64,000 nt of DNA from Symbiodinium kawagutii. Its lineage: Eukaryota > Sar > Dinophyceae > Suessiales > Symbiodiniaceae. The notes under the pieces were generated by a model, which was given only the letters and a program-made list of their open reading frames with translations, was not told where the DNA came from and made no database searches. Positions 11,336 to 22,507 of this stretch are shown in pieces. Positions within the stretch are counted from its first letter, which is position 1; each line of letters starts with the position of its first letter. Made by a program: the position numbers and the translations under genes. The stretch spans positions 3,461 to 67,460 of the forward strand of contig VSDK01028396.1 of the NCBI GenBank assembly GCA_009767595.1. The letters are read 5' to 3'.

Positions 11336-11450
11336 TTGTGGAGGTGGGGTGGGATGTTAACGTTCACTGGCGCGTGCGTCATGAAGTTTATGCTATGTCA
11401 GGGATGGGTTGGGGGGGTGGGGTGGGATGTCAAGATGTTACCGTTCACGA
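11336..11450. repeat. Inverted copy of the repeat flanking the 14.1 kb gap
   Basis: The order ggtggggtgggatgttaacg, then tgcgtcatgaagtttatg, then tatgtcagg is the reverse complement of the unit found at 13908, 14010 and 14268 (gtgacgtagcatccacttca and aacgttaacatgtcccc). Confidence 0.7.
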
Positions 11451-11459
11451 CGCCGCCAG

Positions 11460-11566
11460 GGACCCAGACTTCGATATCTCCAAGTACATCTTCATGGAGC
11501 AATATGGCGATGTCCTAGGGGCAGTCAAGAAATTGAAGCTGGGCCCCACATTGGCGACACGGCTGG
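11460..11566 (+). CDS. Gene A1 exon 10
   Basis: Acceptor cgccgccag|G completes the split Arg codon. It encodes DPDFDISKYIFMEQYGD, then VLGAVKKLKLGPTLATRL plus one base, ending CTGG|gttgat. The A2 copy (25955) shares DPDFDIFKYIFMEKYGD and LKLGP but has a longer tail. Confidence 0.7.
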
Positions 11567-12272
11567 GTTGATGAAAGATTATTGATGAAAGATCATTGCA
11601 AGTGAAACTTTGGAGTTTCGCAATGCATTCGCAGATCGGGTACATGTATACATACATTCATATTCTATCAATATTGAAAATTCGTATTGTCTTAGAAACC
11701 CTTTATATAGTCCGTCATTTTCAGCTCTCTTTTGGCCTTTTTAAACAATGATTGTATATCAGTTGATATGTGTTTGAAGATTCTATGTTTAATCACCCGC
11801 TTGTATGCTTTGCCATGGGAACCGGAAACCGGTGAACATCCCAAGGGCCTTGGTCTGACGCCCAAGGTGACCATCGTAGCCCCAATGTGTTGGCGACCAT
11901 CGCAATCAGTTTTGATCATGGTCAATGTCATGCATACATAAATACATTGTACGTGTACAAATATATTGATATATAAATATTGTACAGATATAGAAAGATA
12001 AAGAAAATAAATCAAAGAAACAACATGTACGGATATACATACTTATTTTATTATTTTATTTATCATTTTATATTATATATATGTATAAATATAAATATAA
12101 ATATACATATATATATATGTATCGAATAGGCTAACGCCCGGGTGCCTTTCCGACCCGACCTGGTCCGAAGCTGCTGCGGAACCTCTAAACGTGGGTTTGA
12201 GGCTGAAGGGCCTTTTACGGGTGTGAAGGCTCACAAACGGGTCCCAGGGCCCCTGCCTTGGTGAAGCCGCAG

Positions 12273-12491
12273 GGGTCGGCGGAGTTGTCGTCGTGCTGCC
12301 ACCTGGCAACCTGCTGCCACTCTCAGGACCTGCTGCCCACATCTTCAGAAATTTGAGGCGACGCCCAAGAAATGACAGAGCCATCTCTGTGAGCTGCGTG
12401 AAAAATTCAGCACTGGCGAGGGACGTGGCCAGATTTCTTGTGTCGGCAAGGTTTGGATCGGGGGAGAGGATCAGGATGAATCGCAGAACAG
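12273..12491 (+). CDS. Gene A1 exon 11
   Basis: Acceptor agccgcag|GG, with phase matching the previous exon. It encodes 72 residues: a hydrophobic start (VGGVVVVLPPGNLLPL), then a basic region with FRNLRRRPRNDRAIS, NSALARDVARFLVSARFG and NRRT. It ends AACAG|gtatag in phase 1. No later A1 exon was identified, so the 3' end of the gene is open. The minus strand is also open over part of this block, but it has no phase-linked neighbours. Confidence 0.6.
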
Positions 12492-12499
12492 GTATAGTG

Positions 12500-13330
12500 G
12501 ACAGTTACAACAAACAATGATTGAGTAACAATGCTTACGGTCAGATATGGTCAATGAACATGATTTCTAGTGGTTTACGGTGGATAACGAAAACTAACTA
12601 CGGAATCTCTACGTTCTGAAGGTTTTTGGAATTATGATGGGATTCTGCATTAGGGGTCGTCAATTGTTTTGCTTTCAACCTTTTCCCTTTAGGTTTTTTC
12701 CTCAAACCTTTTCAAAAGCGGTGAAAAGCAGCTGCAGGAAGTAAAGTAAACCCCTAAGAATGATCACGATAGTATTCTAAGAATAGCCATGATGATGCAA
12801 TGGTTGGTTGATTGGCTGGCTGGGGATACAGAAGCAATGTAGTAAAGAAATCTCTTTTGTTTTCAACTCTTACAAAGCCTCGTCTGAGTTATTGTTTTTC
12901 CCTAACGTGGAATTCGGACTTTTGGTATCCTGTCTTTCTATTTGTTTTCAATTGTCGCAGTTAACAAGTGCAATCAATTACACCGAACAAACAGCAAGAA
13001 ATCCAAACCAAGGTGTTTCTCTTTTATTCCGGGAAGTTAGTACAAGGAAGGATGGATTTCTTATACATTCATAATTGTCATAATTCATATTTACATATGT
13101 TTTCATATAGATATACTTGGCAAGATAGATTCAGTTCCATTCTTACGGGGTTTGCCGGGAATCAACCCCCCTATAAAGTAGCCAGGGGTTCCCCTAGATG
13201 CAACCACAATTTGGGTGAAAGAATAGAGTCGCTACGGTAGGAGGGCTCTGCTTCCCGACGAAAAAAAGCCCTGCAGTCCCAAGGGTCGTTGGAGATACCC
13301 ATGGGATACAGACACCCTCGGATGTGCATG
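12500..13330. other. Non-coding, nothing convincing seen
   Basis: AT-rich DNA with ATGGT-type and ACCAT-type degenerate repeats. No splice-linked exon was found. Confidence 0.5.
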
Positions 13331-13436
13331 TGCATGTATGTATAGCCTCGTCCGAGGCCTTGGAACCGCGGAAACCGCAGTTACTATGGCGAGAACTCTC
13401 CAATCCATGACGAAATTTTGTCTCGGATTTATTTCA

Positions 13437-13438
<2 letters not shown>

Positions 13439-13494
<56 letters not shown>

Positions 13495-13559
13495 GTCATC
13501 ATCATGCCTGTCATCATCATCGTCATCGTCATGATCATCACCATCATCATCGTCATCAC

Positions 13560-13599
<40 letters not shown>

Positions 13600-13613
13600 G
13601 TCATCGTCATCAT
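13439..13613. repeat. (ATC)n microsatellite with CGT interruptions
   Basis: Two long (CAT)n runs are separated by a degenerate segment. The poly-His, poly-Ile and poly-Met frames on the two strands come from this repeat. Confidence 0.95.
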
Positions 13614-13619
13614 CTTGCT

Positions 13620-13790
13620 CCAGCAGTGGCCACCTCTGTTTTTGTCAGAGCAGCTGCAGGTCCCGTACCAGTTTGAGGACTTCACCCTGCTGTTTCCAGG
13701 GGTCCTTGGTTCCTTTCCAGTGATGCCATTGGCTTTGAGCCACGCGTGCATCCACTGAAGCTTCACAGGAGGATTTGACACCTCGCAAGT
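13620..13790. other. Possible exon, strand unresolved
   Basis: On the + strand a frame follows ctccagcag and reads WPPLFLSEQLQVPYQFEDF on to a TGA. On the minus strand VDARVAQSQWHHWKGTKDPW and KLVRDLQLL are open and end in a stop. Both look protein-like, and no linked neighbour settles the strand. Confidence 0.3.
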
Positions 13791-13904
13791 TTAATTTTGG
13801 TGATTTCCACCAACCTTCGAGACTTTGTGTCCCGGCCACCGTAGCCTTTTTGTTCTTACCAACGGGCTGTCCTTTGAGATGTTTGTGGGTTGCCTTCTTT
13901 GTAT

Positions 13905-13964
13905 AGGTGACGTAGCATCCACTTCATGCTGCAAATACACACGAACGTTAACATGTCCCCCCCA

Positions 13965-13995
<31 letters not shown>

Positions 13996-14345
13996 AGCCG
14001 AAGCCGTAGGTGACGTAGCATCCACTTCATGATGCAAGTACACACGAACGTTAACATGTCCCCCCACCCCCCCACCCCACCCCAACCCAACCGCGCCCCA
14101 GGAGACGNNNNNNNNNNNNNNNNNNNNNNNNNNNNNNNNNNNNNNNNNNNNNNNNNNNNNNNNNNNNNNNNNNNNNNNNNNNNNNNNNNNNNNNNNNNNN
14201 NNNNNNNNNNNNNNNNNNNNNNNNNNNNNNNNNNNNNNNNNNNNNNNNNNNNNNNNNNNAAGCCGTAGGTGACGTAGCATCCACTTCATGCTGCAAGTAC
14301 ACACGAACGTTAACATGTCCCCCCCACCCCTCCACCCCACCCCAC
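13905..14345. repeat. Tandem repeat of about 100 bp around an assembly gap
   Basis: The unit gtgacgtagcatccacttca ... aacgttaacatgtcccc appears at 13908, 14010 and 14268. Each is followed by C-rich runs, one with about 30 consecutive C. The 152-base gap lies inside the array, so it probably hides further units. Confidence 0.85.
14108..14259. other. Assembly gap (152 N)
   Basis: Run of N inside the C-rich tandem repeat. Any frame drawn across it is meaningless. Confidence 1.
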
Positions 14346-14559
14346 CCCATACGTGACGTAGGAGACGACAGCAAGTGGGCAACAACAGCATGACGTAGCA
14401 GACGTAGCAGGTGTAGGGGACTGGTAGTTGGAAGTTGAAGTGTGGTTCCAAGGGTTGGGACAAGCCTATGTATACATATACGCATGTACAAACATGAAAA
14501 TTCAATAGACACACACACATACATGCTTATATACAATATACATACCTAAGCATGTGAGT

Positions 14560-14740
14560 ATGCTTGCATGTGTTGATATAGATATATACATATATATATA
14601 TATACGTACATATGTATATATATATATGTATGTACATATGTATATATATATATATATGTTTAAATATCAATATATAGATATACACATATATACATAGAAG
14701 TATATATATATATATACACATGCATACATATATTGACAAA
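14560..14740. repeat. AT microsatellite
   Basis: Long atatatat and tacatatgtatata runs. No coding content. Confidence 0.9.
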
Positions 14741-15569
14741 CACATCGAACCCGCCAGACACGCTAACTTGTTATGTAGGGGATGAACATGTTTTGTTTGC
14801 TTTCGCAACGCTGGCTGCCAACTTTGCGTGACCCATTTGCCGCTGTCAATACAACACTAATGCTCAAAGAATTGGCAGGGCGAAACAAACAAATACAAAC
14901 AAACACAACCAACTCACTTTCAATCTGACATGGTCCAAAATAGAAAGACAAGCATTGGCATGCCCTCTCTCTCTCCGCTTATTCATAGATTTGTTCGGTT
15001 GTTCGTTTTGCAAGGGTACATGCAGATTGCACGTAGATCATCATGAAACGTTTGTTGACAATTTGATACCCAAGAGACGGCAAGCAAGTAAGTAAGTTTA
15101 GATAAGTGAGATTCACCAACTGTTGGTATCCACGCGACATTAATGAAAAAGAAAAACATCACTGTTTAAGCTATATCATTTAGTGGGCGGAGATCAATTT
15201 CAAGGACATGGAGAGCTTCTCGCAGATGGTAGCGCAAGAAAATGCAGATGAATTTAATTATGATTCACTGATATTTTGCATTTGACTTCGCATGCTGGGG
15301 ATAGCTGTAGATGCCATGAATGTCCGCACAACACATATTTGCAGACACGCACACACGCCCACAAACACCTCCACCCGTCCTACGTGTACACACGCATACA
15401 TGGATGATTGCAATCCACGGATTTCTTTGGAAACGCACACACACACATGTGTATATACATATATATATATATATACAGATATTTACATTTATATGGAGAG
15501 AAGTACAATACAATACATTTCCATTCATATATATGTTTATATATATATATAGATATCGAATGCTTCGTT

Positions 15570-16040
15570 AAGGGTTGATTAGTGGATTGTCAAGGGTCGG
15601 TGAACGGTTGGGGAAAGGATGGTGAATGGTTGGTTCGTGAATGGCTAATGGATGGTGAATGCGTGGTTGGTCACTGGTTGCGAAAATGCTTGGTGGTACT
15701 GCTGACCTATGGTGACCTCTCTAAGCCGTCATTTTTCGGGGCGGCAGAGGAAGGGGCGAGTGTAGAGAAGTCAATTTCATCGCAGGTTGTACACACGGGT
15801 GTTTCTCAATCATAAGGGTACCCCCAGTTATCATCCAGTTTATTAATCATTTACAGTACAAAAACAACCATAACTTGGGGTCTGCCAGCTATTAAGAAAT
15901 CACCGCATCGGTAGCATGATTTCGGGGGTCACCGGGGGTCGCACGTCCACAGCGGTGACCAGATGTCCGTCCGGCAGCCGGCCTTGCCGCTTCTAAGAGT
16001 AGGTCCTTTCTGCCAAAGTGAAAAACTGGGTCCCCAGCCC
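15570..16040. repeat. Upstream segment of the A duplication (second copy)
   Basis: The blocks ggggcggcagaggaaggggc (near 15738) and taagagtaggtcctttctgc also occur near 1121 and 1303 upstream of A1. The duplicated unit therefore begins at least 400 bp before exon 1. It may contain the 5' leader or promoter. Confidence 0.7.
15798..15904. repeat. GTACC inverted-repeat element, copy 3
   Basis: Left end gtgtttctcaatcataaggg, right end cttggggtctgccagctattaagaaatcacc, core in reverse orientation. It sits inside the upstream segment of A2. A1 has no equivalent there, so it may have inserted after the duplication. Confidence 0.7.
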
Positions 16041-16297
16041 ATGATGAAGGGGCACTACATGGTAGGGGGATTGTCACAATTCGTGGATCTTCAAAAAATT
16101 GTCATTTGATGCTTCATGAAATGGATTAGACGAAATGAAATCCACTTAGATCATCTGTATAAAGAGTTTTGCACCATTATATCTGCAGATATACCATCAT
16201 TAAATCCACTTCGATTATCTGTATAAAGAGTTTTGCACCATGGAATGTTCATCAGATTGTTGCGCTGTTCCATTCCACCGTGGCTTGTTCCATCCCC

Positions 16298-16447
16298 ATG
16301 GCTCCACGGCGCATCCTCGTCCTGACGCTGGCCCTTGGCCTTGCCACTGCCGCACGCGTGGACGACGACGACGACTTCAGCAGCACCGAAGCAGATTGGT
16401 CTCCGGTGAAGTTGCTCATCAATTCCAACCCGACGCTTGAAGCCATG
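16298..16447 (+). CDS. Gene A2 exon 1: signal-peptide exon (GC donor)
   Basis: ATG at 16298 opens MAPRRILVLTLALGLATAA, a textbook-looking signal peptide. An acidic run VDDDDD follows, then EADWSPVK, and the exon ends INSNPTLEAM. Codon count is 50 with end phase 0, using the GC donor GCCATG|gcttgg. The GT five bases on (gcttg|gtaaat) would leave the wrong phase for exon 2. Upstream, the stretch tctgtataaagagttttgca occurs twice (16156 and 16218), a short tandem duplication just before the start. A2 is the downstream paralogue of the gene starting at 1395. Confidence 0.65.
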
Positions 16448-16924
16448 GCTTGGTAAATATCCCAGTTTAGGAACATTGAACATCACCGAACTGGATGACT
16501 GTTGGGGATTATTCCTATAATGTTTGGGTGATGTCCAATTGGGACATTTAATGATCCCTGTTGAAGCCATGGCTGCCACGGGAGCCAATACGATAGCAAA
16601 CCATGATGGTTTATTTGTAGATGATTGACTAAATAATCCCTAAAAATCCAATGTATAATACTGCCGTGGGATGATAAAACTATATTTGCCATCATGGTAG
16701 AGAATAGCAATAATGTTTGCTATTATCTTCAAGACTATTAGACCAGAATGGATCATAATGTCTACCATACCTGTATGGTCTACCCATAGGCTGGTAAATA
16801 ATCTACCATAATCCAATGGCTTTTGAGGGATTATAGTGGTTCATCATCGGGGATAAAAGACAATCGCCAGTTTCAATAGCAACCTGTCCTTTCAAGTCCA
16901 ACATGAACATTCCCAATCGAAGGT

Positions 16925-17500
16925 GAAAATGCAAAATTCAGGTATCAGGCAGGGTTGTCCATTATCTCCTTTTTGGTTTGTATTGGTCATGACGGTCTTA
17001 TTTCACGACATTTGCAAAAACACCATAGAGAATTGATTGAGTGCGGGCTGGACCATGTGCGTTTCAATGAAGTGCTTTATGCTGACGATACCTTGCTGGT
17101 TTCCAAAAACACAACTGGAATGAACCCGCTCCTACATGCCATAGAAGAGGAATCGGCAAAATTATGGGCTGACGCTCAATCATGACAAATGCAACGTTTT
17201 GGCCATGAACGGTCACAACCATGTTTGCTTTCCAAATGGCTCGCGCATGAGACATGTTGAAGAGGCTACCTCCCTTGGCGGAATTTTGACAAAACATGTC
17301 AACATTGCATCAGAGATTTCTAGCAGAATCGCTTCCGCTATGACTTGGAAAAGTTTGGATATTTTTTTAGAAAGAGGCACAGTGCAGTATGAGGAATAAA
17401 ATTTTGATCTATAATGCCGTCATTAGATCAAAACTGCTTTTTGCCTTAGAGTTTAGAGACCTTGGAGATTCCAGCTGGTCTCCTTTCTAGACTGGAATCA
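16925..17500 (+). pseudogene. LINE-type reverse transcriptase fragment, frameshifted
   Basis: Three frames in order carry GIRQGCPLSPFW (16941), VLYADDTLLVSK (about 17070) and a C-terminal part with NHDKCNVLAMNG, EATSLGGIL and IYNAVIRSKLLFALE (to 17450). YADD is the catalytic motif of reverse transcriptases, and the spacing matches non-LTR elements. At least two frameshifts and the missing N-terminal half show it is dead. It lies in the intron between A2 exons 1 and 2 and is absent from A1, so it arrived after the duplication or was lost from A1. Confidence 0.9.
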
Positions 17501-17564
17501 TTTCATTAAAAGAGCTACGTTTTTTTTCAAAGTCAATTTGCTATACAAGAGGAGGGAACTGCAG

Positions 17565-18045
17565 TTTGCTTCGCGAAAGCATTTTCTTCACTTTTCACCA
17601 TATGCGAAGGCTTGCGAAGGCATTTCGCGTAGGACGTGTATTTTGTTTTCTCGCGAAGGCATTTTGCGAAGGCATATGCTAAATAACTTTATGTAATGTA
17701 TTTTTAGTTTGCAGAAGGTCCAGTTGACAGGTTTCTTCTGCTGAAGTGATTTCGTAAAAGGAAATCAAACTTTGCATGCGCAGAAGAGACAATGATGTCA
17801 GAACTGGCCGAAGAAGGTGAGCAAGCTTATTGTTGACCAAGAGGGTTTTCGCGAAGGCTCCGCGAAGGCTCTGCGAAGGCTCCGCGAAGGCACCAGGTCT
17901 ATTTAGGGACCCTTGTCCCATGAGCAGGCCAGAATGTATCTCCGCGAAGGCTTCGCGAAGGCAACCTTTGGGCCCTCTAAAACAAGAACCCTCGCGAAGG
18001 CGATTTCCTATGGGGAGAACCCTTCGCGAAGGCTTCGCGGAGACA
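17565..18045. repeat. Interspersed palindromic GCGAAGGC repeats
   Basis: The octamer gcgaaggc occurs about fifteen times, often as the palindrome cttcgcgaag, singly or in short tandem (17850-17895, 17940-18040). It lies directly downstream of the LINE fragment. No function is evident. Confidence 0.85.
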
Positions 18046-18727
18046 TCGCTATCCAGTGGCTGTTTTTGTTCAACGTAAAAAAACACAACTCAAAAGGGTC
18101 TACGGAAAATTTTGGGCATGACTACTATGTATGTCAACCGCACGAACACACACATGCAGAAATTTTCAAACAAGCAAATTACTTTTTCGCCCAACAGCAA
18201 TTTTGGGAGCAAAATTGTATCCATTCAAGAAATTTTGACAAATCGAAACAAAAACACTCGCTGGAAGGGTGCTTCGTCAAGAAAGCGAACACCCCATGAG
18301 GATGGTAAGTTTCAGAAGTGACAGTGCAAAACCTGTCGATGTCCTTTTTCGTCTTGTCGGCAGACCACGTAAACGATGGACACACAGCACACTGTCCATG
18401 ATTTGGAATTAAAATTGAAATGGCGCACAAGATTTTGGCGACACACAGAGCCAACTCGATCAAATCCTGGCTGCGGCCATCAGAGAAGAAGTTTGAACAC
18501 AGTGTTTTCTACCAGGTTTTGACCTGGACTTCGGAACCAAATCGAATCACCAAACCAGAGTTATCTACTTGCTCGAGTTCGTGTACTGAGGGGCGTGGGG
18601 CGCCTACGGGTATGGAAATTTTCATGTAATTTGTTTCACACTTATGTTCTCACCATCTGTACCTTTGGCACGCAAGAAGAAGAATCGGGGATGATAATCA
18701 ACAATAATGGCTAAACAACCTACATAC

Positions 18728-18833
18728 GGTGCTTTCTCAAAATACGTGACCCCCAAAATGGTCGTTTTATGCATACAAACGTTCAATATAAAGGATGATT
18801 TTGGAGTACCCCTATTTTGAAACACCACTATCA
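18728..18833. repeat. GTACC inverted-repeat element, copy 4
   Basis: Ends ggtgctttctcaaaatacgt and gagtacccctattttgaaac. Full-length copy. Confidence 0.8.
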
Positions 18834-18929
18834 TTTATTGGTATTGGTCAGTGTATATGTTAGTTAGTGTATTAAATGATAATCTATGCGCATATATGTT
18901 AGTGTGTTTTTATAGATTGAGGAATTATA

Positions 18930-19032
18930 TGATGGTTTCTCAAAATAAGGGGACCCGAAAATAGCTGGTTTGTTAATATGTATAGTTCATATGAAGGATG
19001 ATTTTAGAGTATCCCTTTTTGAGAAACACCCA
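18930..19032. repeat. GTACC inverted-repeat element, copy 5
   Basis: Ends atggtttctcaaaataaggg and gagtatccctttttgagaaa. It lies only 100 bp from copy 4 in the same orientation, with a nearly identical core, which suggests local duplication. Confidence 0.8.
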
Positions 19033-19353
19033 TTTGGGATGTATGTCATTTATTCGTACGTGCATTTATTAGTTCTTGTTATGGTGATATATGCAATTGT
19101 ATTTGCATGAAACTTCAAACTTGTGTGTAGTCATATAACATGATGTATGTGTCGATACATGTGCCTAATAAATTCACATATGTCAAGACACATAATAAAG
19201 ACACACGAGTCAGAGATATTGATTGCCAACCAAGTAGGCCGTATGATACCATCGGGCCGATATTGCTTAAATTGAAAACCACCAGCAGTCAATTAACACT
19301 ACTTATATCATTGATATTGATAAAACTATTATATAACACCGCTGATTTCAGAG

Positions 19354-19397
19354 CGGTTGATTCGTTTTTTCGGGCCAAAGTCCGCGCTGATGCGCCA
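19354..19397 (+). CDS. Gene A2 exon 2 (GC donor)
   Basis: Counterpart of A1 exon 2. It encodes RLIRFFGPKSALMR and splits Gln at the GC donor cca|gcgtga, exactly as in A1. Downstream the sequence gattgggaaggttgttggtgg also matches A1, so the donor context is conserved. Confidence 0.5.
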
Positions 19398-19748
19398 GCG
19401 TGATTGGGAAGGTTGTTGGTGGCTAGTGGTGGTTAAGAATAGTTAGTAGAGAGCCGGGACCGTGCGGGGGAGGGGTGAATTTGTGCAGAAAATATTTTTC
19501 AAAACAACGTAAGTACCGACGTTTTGTGCACTCTCGGGCTCTGAACTTAGGCCAAAAGCATATTTTCATCATGGAAATTCTGGAAAAATACGGGATAATC
19601 ACCAACCAAATGATTACTGTAGACAACAGGACTTCCAGGCTCCATGTGGCCAGAGTGATCACCAGCAAGTCTTTCAGCGGTAGAGCCACTGCAGCGGCTT
19701 TGTTCCTGTGCCGGTTGTGTGCCACCAAGTCTGTAGGCAGCATCCCAG

Positions 19749-19875
19749 GAACTACGGGACGCCTCGGAAGGTTCTGCTGGATTCCATGAGAGCCATGCGC
19801 TTCGCCAATTTTTCCGATGTGCTGATCATCCTCGGGGGTTCCGATGCTTGGCCCATGGCAGGGCGGCAGGGCTAG
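19749..19875 (+). pseudogene. Gene A2 exon 3, interrupted
   Basis: Counterpart of A1 exon 3. After catcccag|G it encodes NYGTPRKVLLDSMRAMRFAN and FSDVLIILGGSDAW, then meets TAG at 19873. In A1 the same frame stays open for 28 more residues. The region from 19880 to 20000 still resembles the second half of the A1 exon but is no longer in frame. Either A2 is decaying or it uses a different donor here. Confidence 0.6.
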
Positions 19876-20310
19876 GCCCCACGAGTGTCACCCTGTGGGA
19901 TGACCATAACGGTACGGCAGCGTTGCCGTTCCAGTGTAGATCCGAAGGGCTGGATGGAAATGATTCAGTTTTGACATGTTCACCAGGGGTGTTGTGCAAC
20001 AGCGCCAAGGGTCCCAAAGGGGTAGGGCGTAATGGCAAGAATACACATGCAAATTTTGAAAGTCTGATATGGAGGTTAGCCAGGCAGAGCCTGCTTGGTA
20101 GCTTGAACGGCTCCGACCATTTCCACTGCTAAGATAAGATTATGCGATGTCACTGTCACTTTGACTGAACATTTTTTTGGGTTGCAACCACCAAGATTGT
20201 TTTGGAAATTGGAATCGATTCATGAACTGATTCATTTTGCAGTGCGACTTTTGATGGAGTGGCACCGCACAGAAAGCGCACCTCTTCTGAGCTTTCACCA
20301 AAGCTGCAAG

Positions 20311-20467
20311 GATTCGGACCGAATTTACACCGACAATGATATCGTGTACATTGAGACGCCCTTTGAGAACTATGATCTCACGGGTTTATCGATGCTGTCG
20401 CACTACAAGAATCATCCTTTCGTGTTGGCCAACGTCTACTTCTATTTGCTGGATACCAGCACTGTAG
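20311..20467 (+). CDS. Gene A2 exon 4
   Basis: Acceptor gctgcaag|GATTCG, donor ACTGTAG|gtgccc. Fifty-two codons carry DSDRIYTDNDIVYIETPF, ENYDLTGLSMLSHYKNHPF and ANVYFYLLDTSTV. It is almost unchanged against A1, so this segment was under strong constraint at least until recently. Confidence 0.7.
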
Positions 20468-21037
20468 GTGCCCTGTATTTGCTCAGTTGAGATTGTTCTT
20501 GGGGATGTGGATGTTCCAAGGATCATGTTTTCGTCGTTGTTTTCTATGCTGTTGCTAATGATTGTTAAAGAGTTATTTGGGATGTTGATAGTATTTGCTG
20601 TTGGTTGATGATTAGTATTGATAGTCGTGATTGACTATTGTTCCTGATCATTGTTGCTTATTGTCCCCAAGTGGTAGCGATCGTTCATCATTTTTTGCTG
20701 GTCATTGCTCTTTCTTTTGTTGCTTTTTGGCATGGATTTTGAAAGTCCTCAACAGAATATTGTTCATTGTCATTGTCGCTATCCCTGTTTCTTCCGATTT
20801 TTTTAAAGAGAGAGCAGCCGTTACTAATTTCCATAATTGACTATTATAAACCAATTGCATACCACTACTAATTAATCACCATTGTCAACTATTATTAGAC
20901 ACCATTTTTAGCGGTTACTAAGTACTGATAAGCATTGTTAACCATTATTGACGCGGGAACACCATTGTCAACAAAACCATTGATGATTTTTTATAGGGGA
21001 AACCAACCAGGGAAAATGGCCCGCTTCTGTTGCACAG

Positions 21038-21106
21038 GTGCTGGCTTTCCTGAAAAGTTTCGTTCTCTGCAGAATGTCGGATACCAGGACCCATTGGAAA
21101 GCCATT
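21038..21106 (+). CDS. Gene A2 exon 5
   Basis: Acceptor ttgcacag|GT fits the phase of exon 4. The reading is GAGFPEKFRSLQNVGYQD then PLESH. Beyond this the frame meets TGA. A GC donor at 21107 would avoid the stop but gives the wrong phase for exon 6, a further sign that A2 may not be intact. Confidence 0.5.
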
Positions 21107-21249
21107 GCTGCTGAAACACCGACCCTAAGACTGGGACATTCTCAAAACCACATTTCCAGCTAATATGTGTGTGTATGTATATACACATATATTTGCCGAG
21201 ATACATGTGTGTGTAAATATATACATATATATATATATGCCTTGAGCTT

Positions 21250-21480
21250 CCAAAACCTGGAAAAACGTAGGGTCTGCGTGGAAACCCAGGGTTTGTTGGG
21301 GAAACCCAGGGTTTCAAAAAGCAGTATAAGAAATACGGGTTTGTACGGGATATATACGGGGTTTGTATGGGTAAAATACGGGTTGCAATGAATCAAACCC
21401 GGGGTTTGTATCGAAAACCTGGGTTTCCCTTACATAGGCATGGAAACCCGAGGTTTGCATGTCAACCCTACAAATTTATA
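21250..21480. repeat. GGGTTTGTACGGG / GAAACCCAGGGTTTC repeats
   Basis: Short direct and inverted repeats of gggtttgtatggg and gaaacccagggtttgt fill this stretch. It has no counterpart in A1. It is loosely similar to degenerate TTTAGGG DNA but is not a regular telomeric array. Confidence 0.7.
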
Positions 21481-21694
21481 GGGTTTTGAAGCGTAGGGTG
21501 TATATATATATATATATACGCGTACGTATCTATGTAAATATAGGTTAGCAATTTCGTAGTTTGTTACATTTGTGCGAGAACTTGGAGGAATGTGCAATGG
21601 ATGTGTTCCCAGATGTGCCAAATTGTTCCCTCGGTCATTAAGGACATGACATTTGAAATAGATGTCACGTGCAGGCAACATACCATCTTGGGTG

Positions 21695-21785
21695 TGCAGC
21701 AGGCAGCAAACAGCCAGCAGCAAGCAGCAAGCAGCCAGCAGCAAGCAGCAAGGAGCAGCAAGCAGCAGCAAGCAGCTGCAGAAGC
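21695..21785. repeat. CAGCAAGCAGCAAG repeat
   Basis: Degenerate (CAGCAAG)n and (AGCAGCA)n tract. It is open in several frames as Gln/Ala or Ser/Lys-rich sequence. It is missing from A1, so an intronic repeat is the simpler reading, although a poly-Gln/Ala exon cannot be excluded. Confidence 0.7.
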
Positions 21786-22331
21786 TGCCATGGCTTTACT
21801 ACTTCCAGGGGTGCTGGTCAGGGTATTGTCGAAAGTGTCGGCAGCAAGTTTGGAGGCAGGTGCTGCTCGGGGTTCTATCCAGGGTGCTGTTCAGGGGTGC
21901 TGTTCAGGGTGCAGAACTCGCGTCTTGATCAGCAGACAGAGGCCTTTCTCCAACCTTCTTGTAAGTATATGTTCCATCTGGGGTCTATGCCGGTGTATTC
22001 TTTTTTCCGGAAAAACGAAAGGTAAACTTATAGATAAAATACTAAGTAAATAGACACATATCTACTCACAAAATCGATATACATGAAAAAGAACCAAAAT
22101 AAAGCGAGAATACTACGCTAATTAAAAACACATCTTCGGTATAAGCACATGTATAGTACGAAAGCGCCCAATTCAAACGCAGCCACATTTTGGACATCTG
22201 CCACTGGTTTCTCACTTAAAAAACATTTCCGCAGATAAAAAACTGCCCGGATCTTTGCCCTGTCTATGGGTGGTTTTGTAAGATTACTTTCCTGGGCTGA
22301 CGTGATGCGGAATGACAGCTGTTAAGCTTAG

Positions 22332-22507
22332 GCTTTTGCAGTTCTGGAGGGACATGCGTTTGGGCCTTGGGTTGAGGAGTATCGCAGTGCCCAGCGGCCG
22401 GCGTCGAACATTTGTGCCTTCGGGCGGGGGGTGCTGGAAAACTTCGGGGCGAACTTTGATCAGCCGCTTTCGAAGCTAGAAGGTGCCGTTGGGTGGAAAC
22501 CCAACGG
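22332..22507 (+). CDS. Gene A2 exon 6
   Basis: Acceptor aagcttag|GCT. It encodes AFAVLEGHAFGPWVEEYRS, PASNICAFGRGVLENFG and GAVGWKPN plus two bases, equal in length to A1. If the donor is placed like A1's, it is GC (cgg|gcagag). The frame also stays open through QSWGGWFDA to a GT donor (gatgca|gtatct) at about 22534, so a longer exon is possible. Confidence 0.65.

Noticed and set aside
13338-13781. Poly-His / poly-Met proteins
   Set aside because: Products of the (ATC)n microsatellite.
13838-13860. Relic of the dinoflagellate spliced leader (accgtagcctttttgttctt)
   Set aside because: It matches the start of the known leader (CCGTAGCC, then TTTT) but diverges afterwards, and no retroposed coding sequence follows. 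Chance cannot be excluded.
13948-14536. Minus frames of 161 and 190 codons
   Set aside because: They cross the 152-N gap, so the frame is arbitrary.
21592-22053. 153-codon Gln/Ala/Ser frame in copy A2
   Set aside because: It is built on a CAGCAAG repeat missing from A1 and lacks phase links. Probably intronic.
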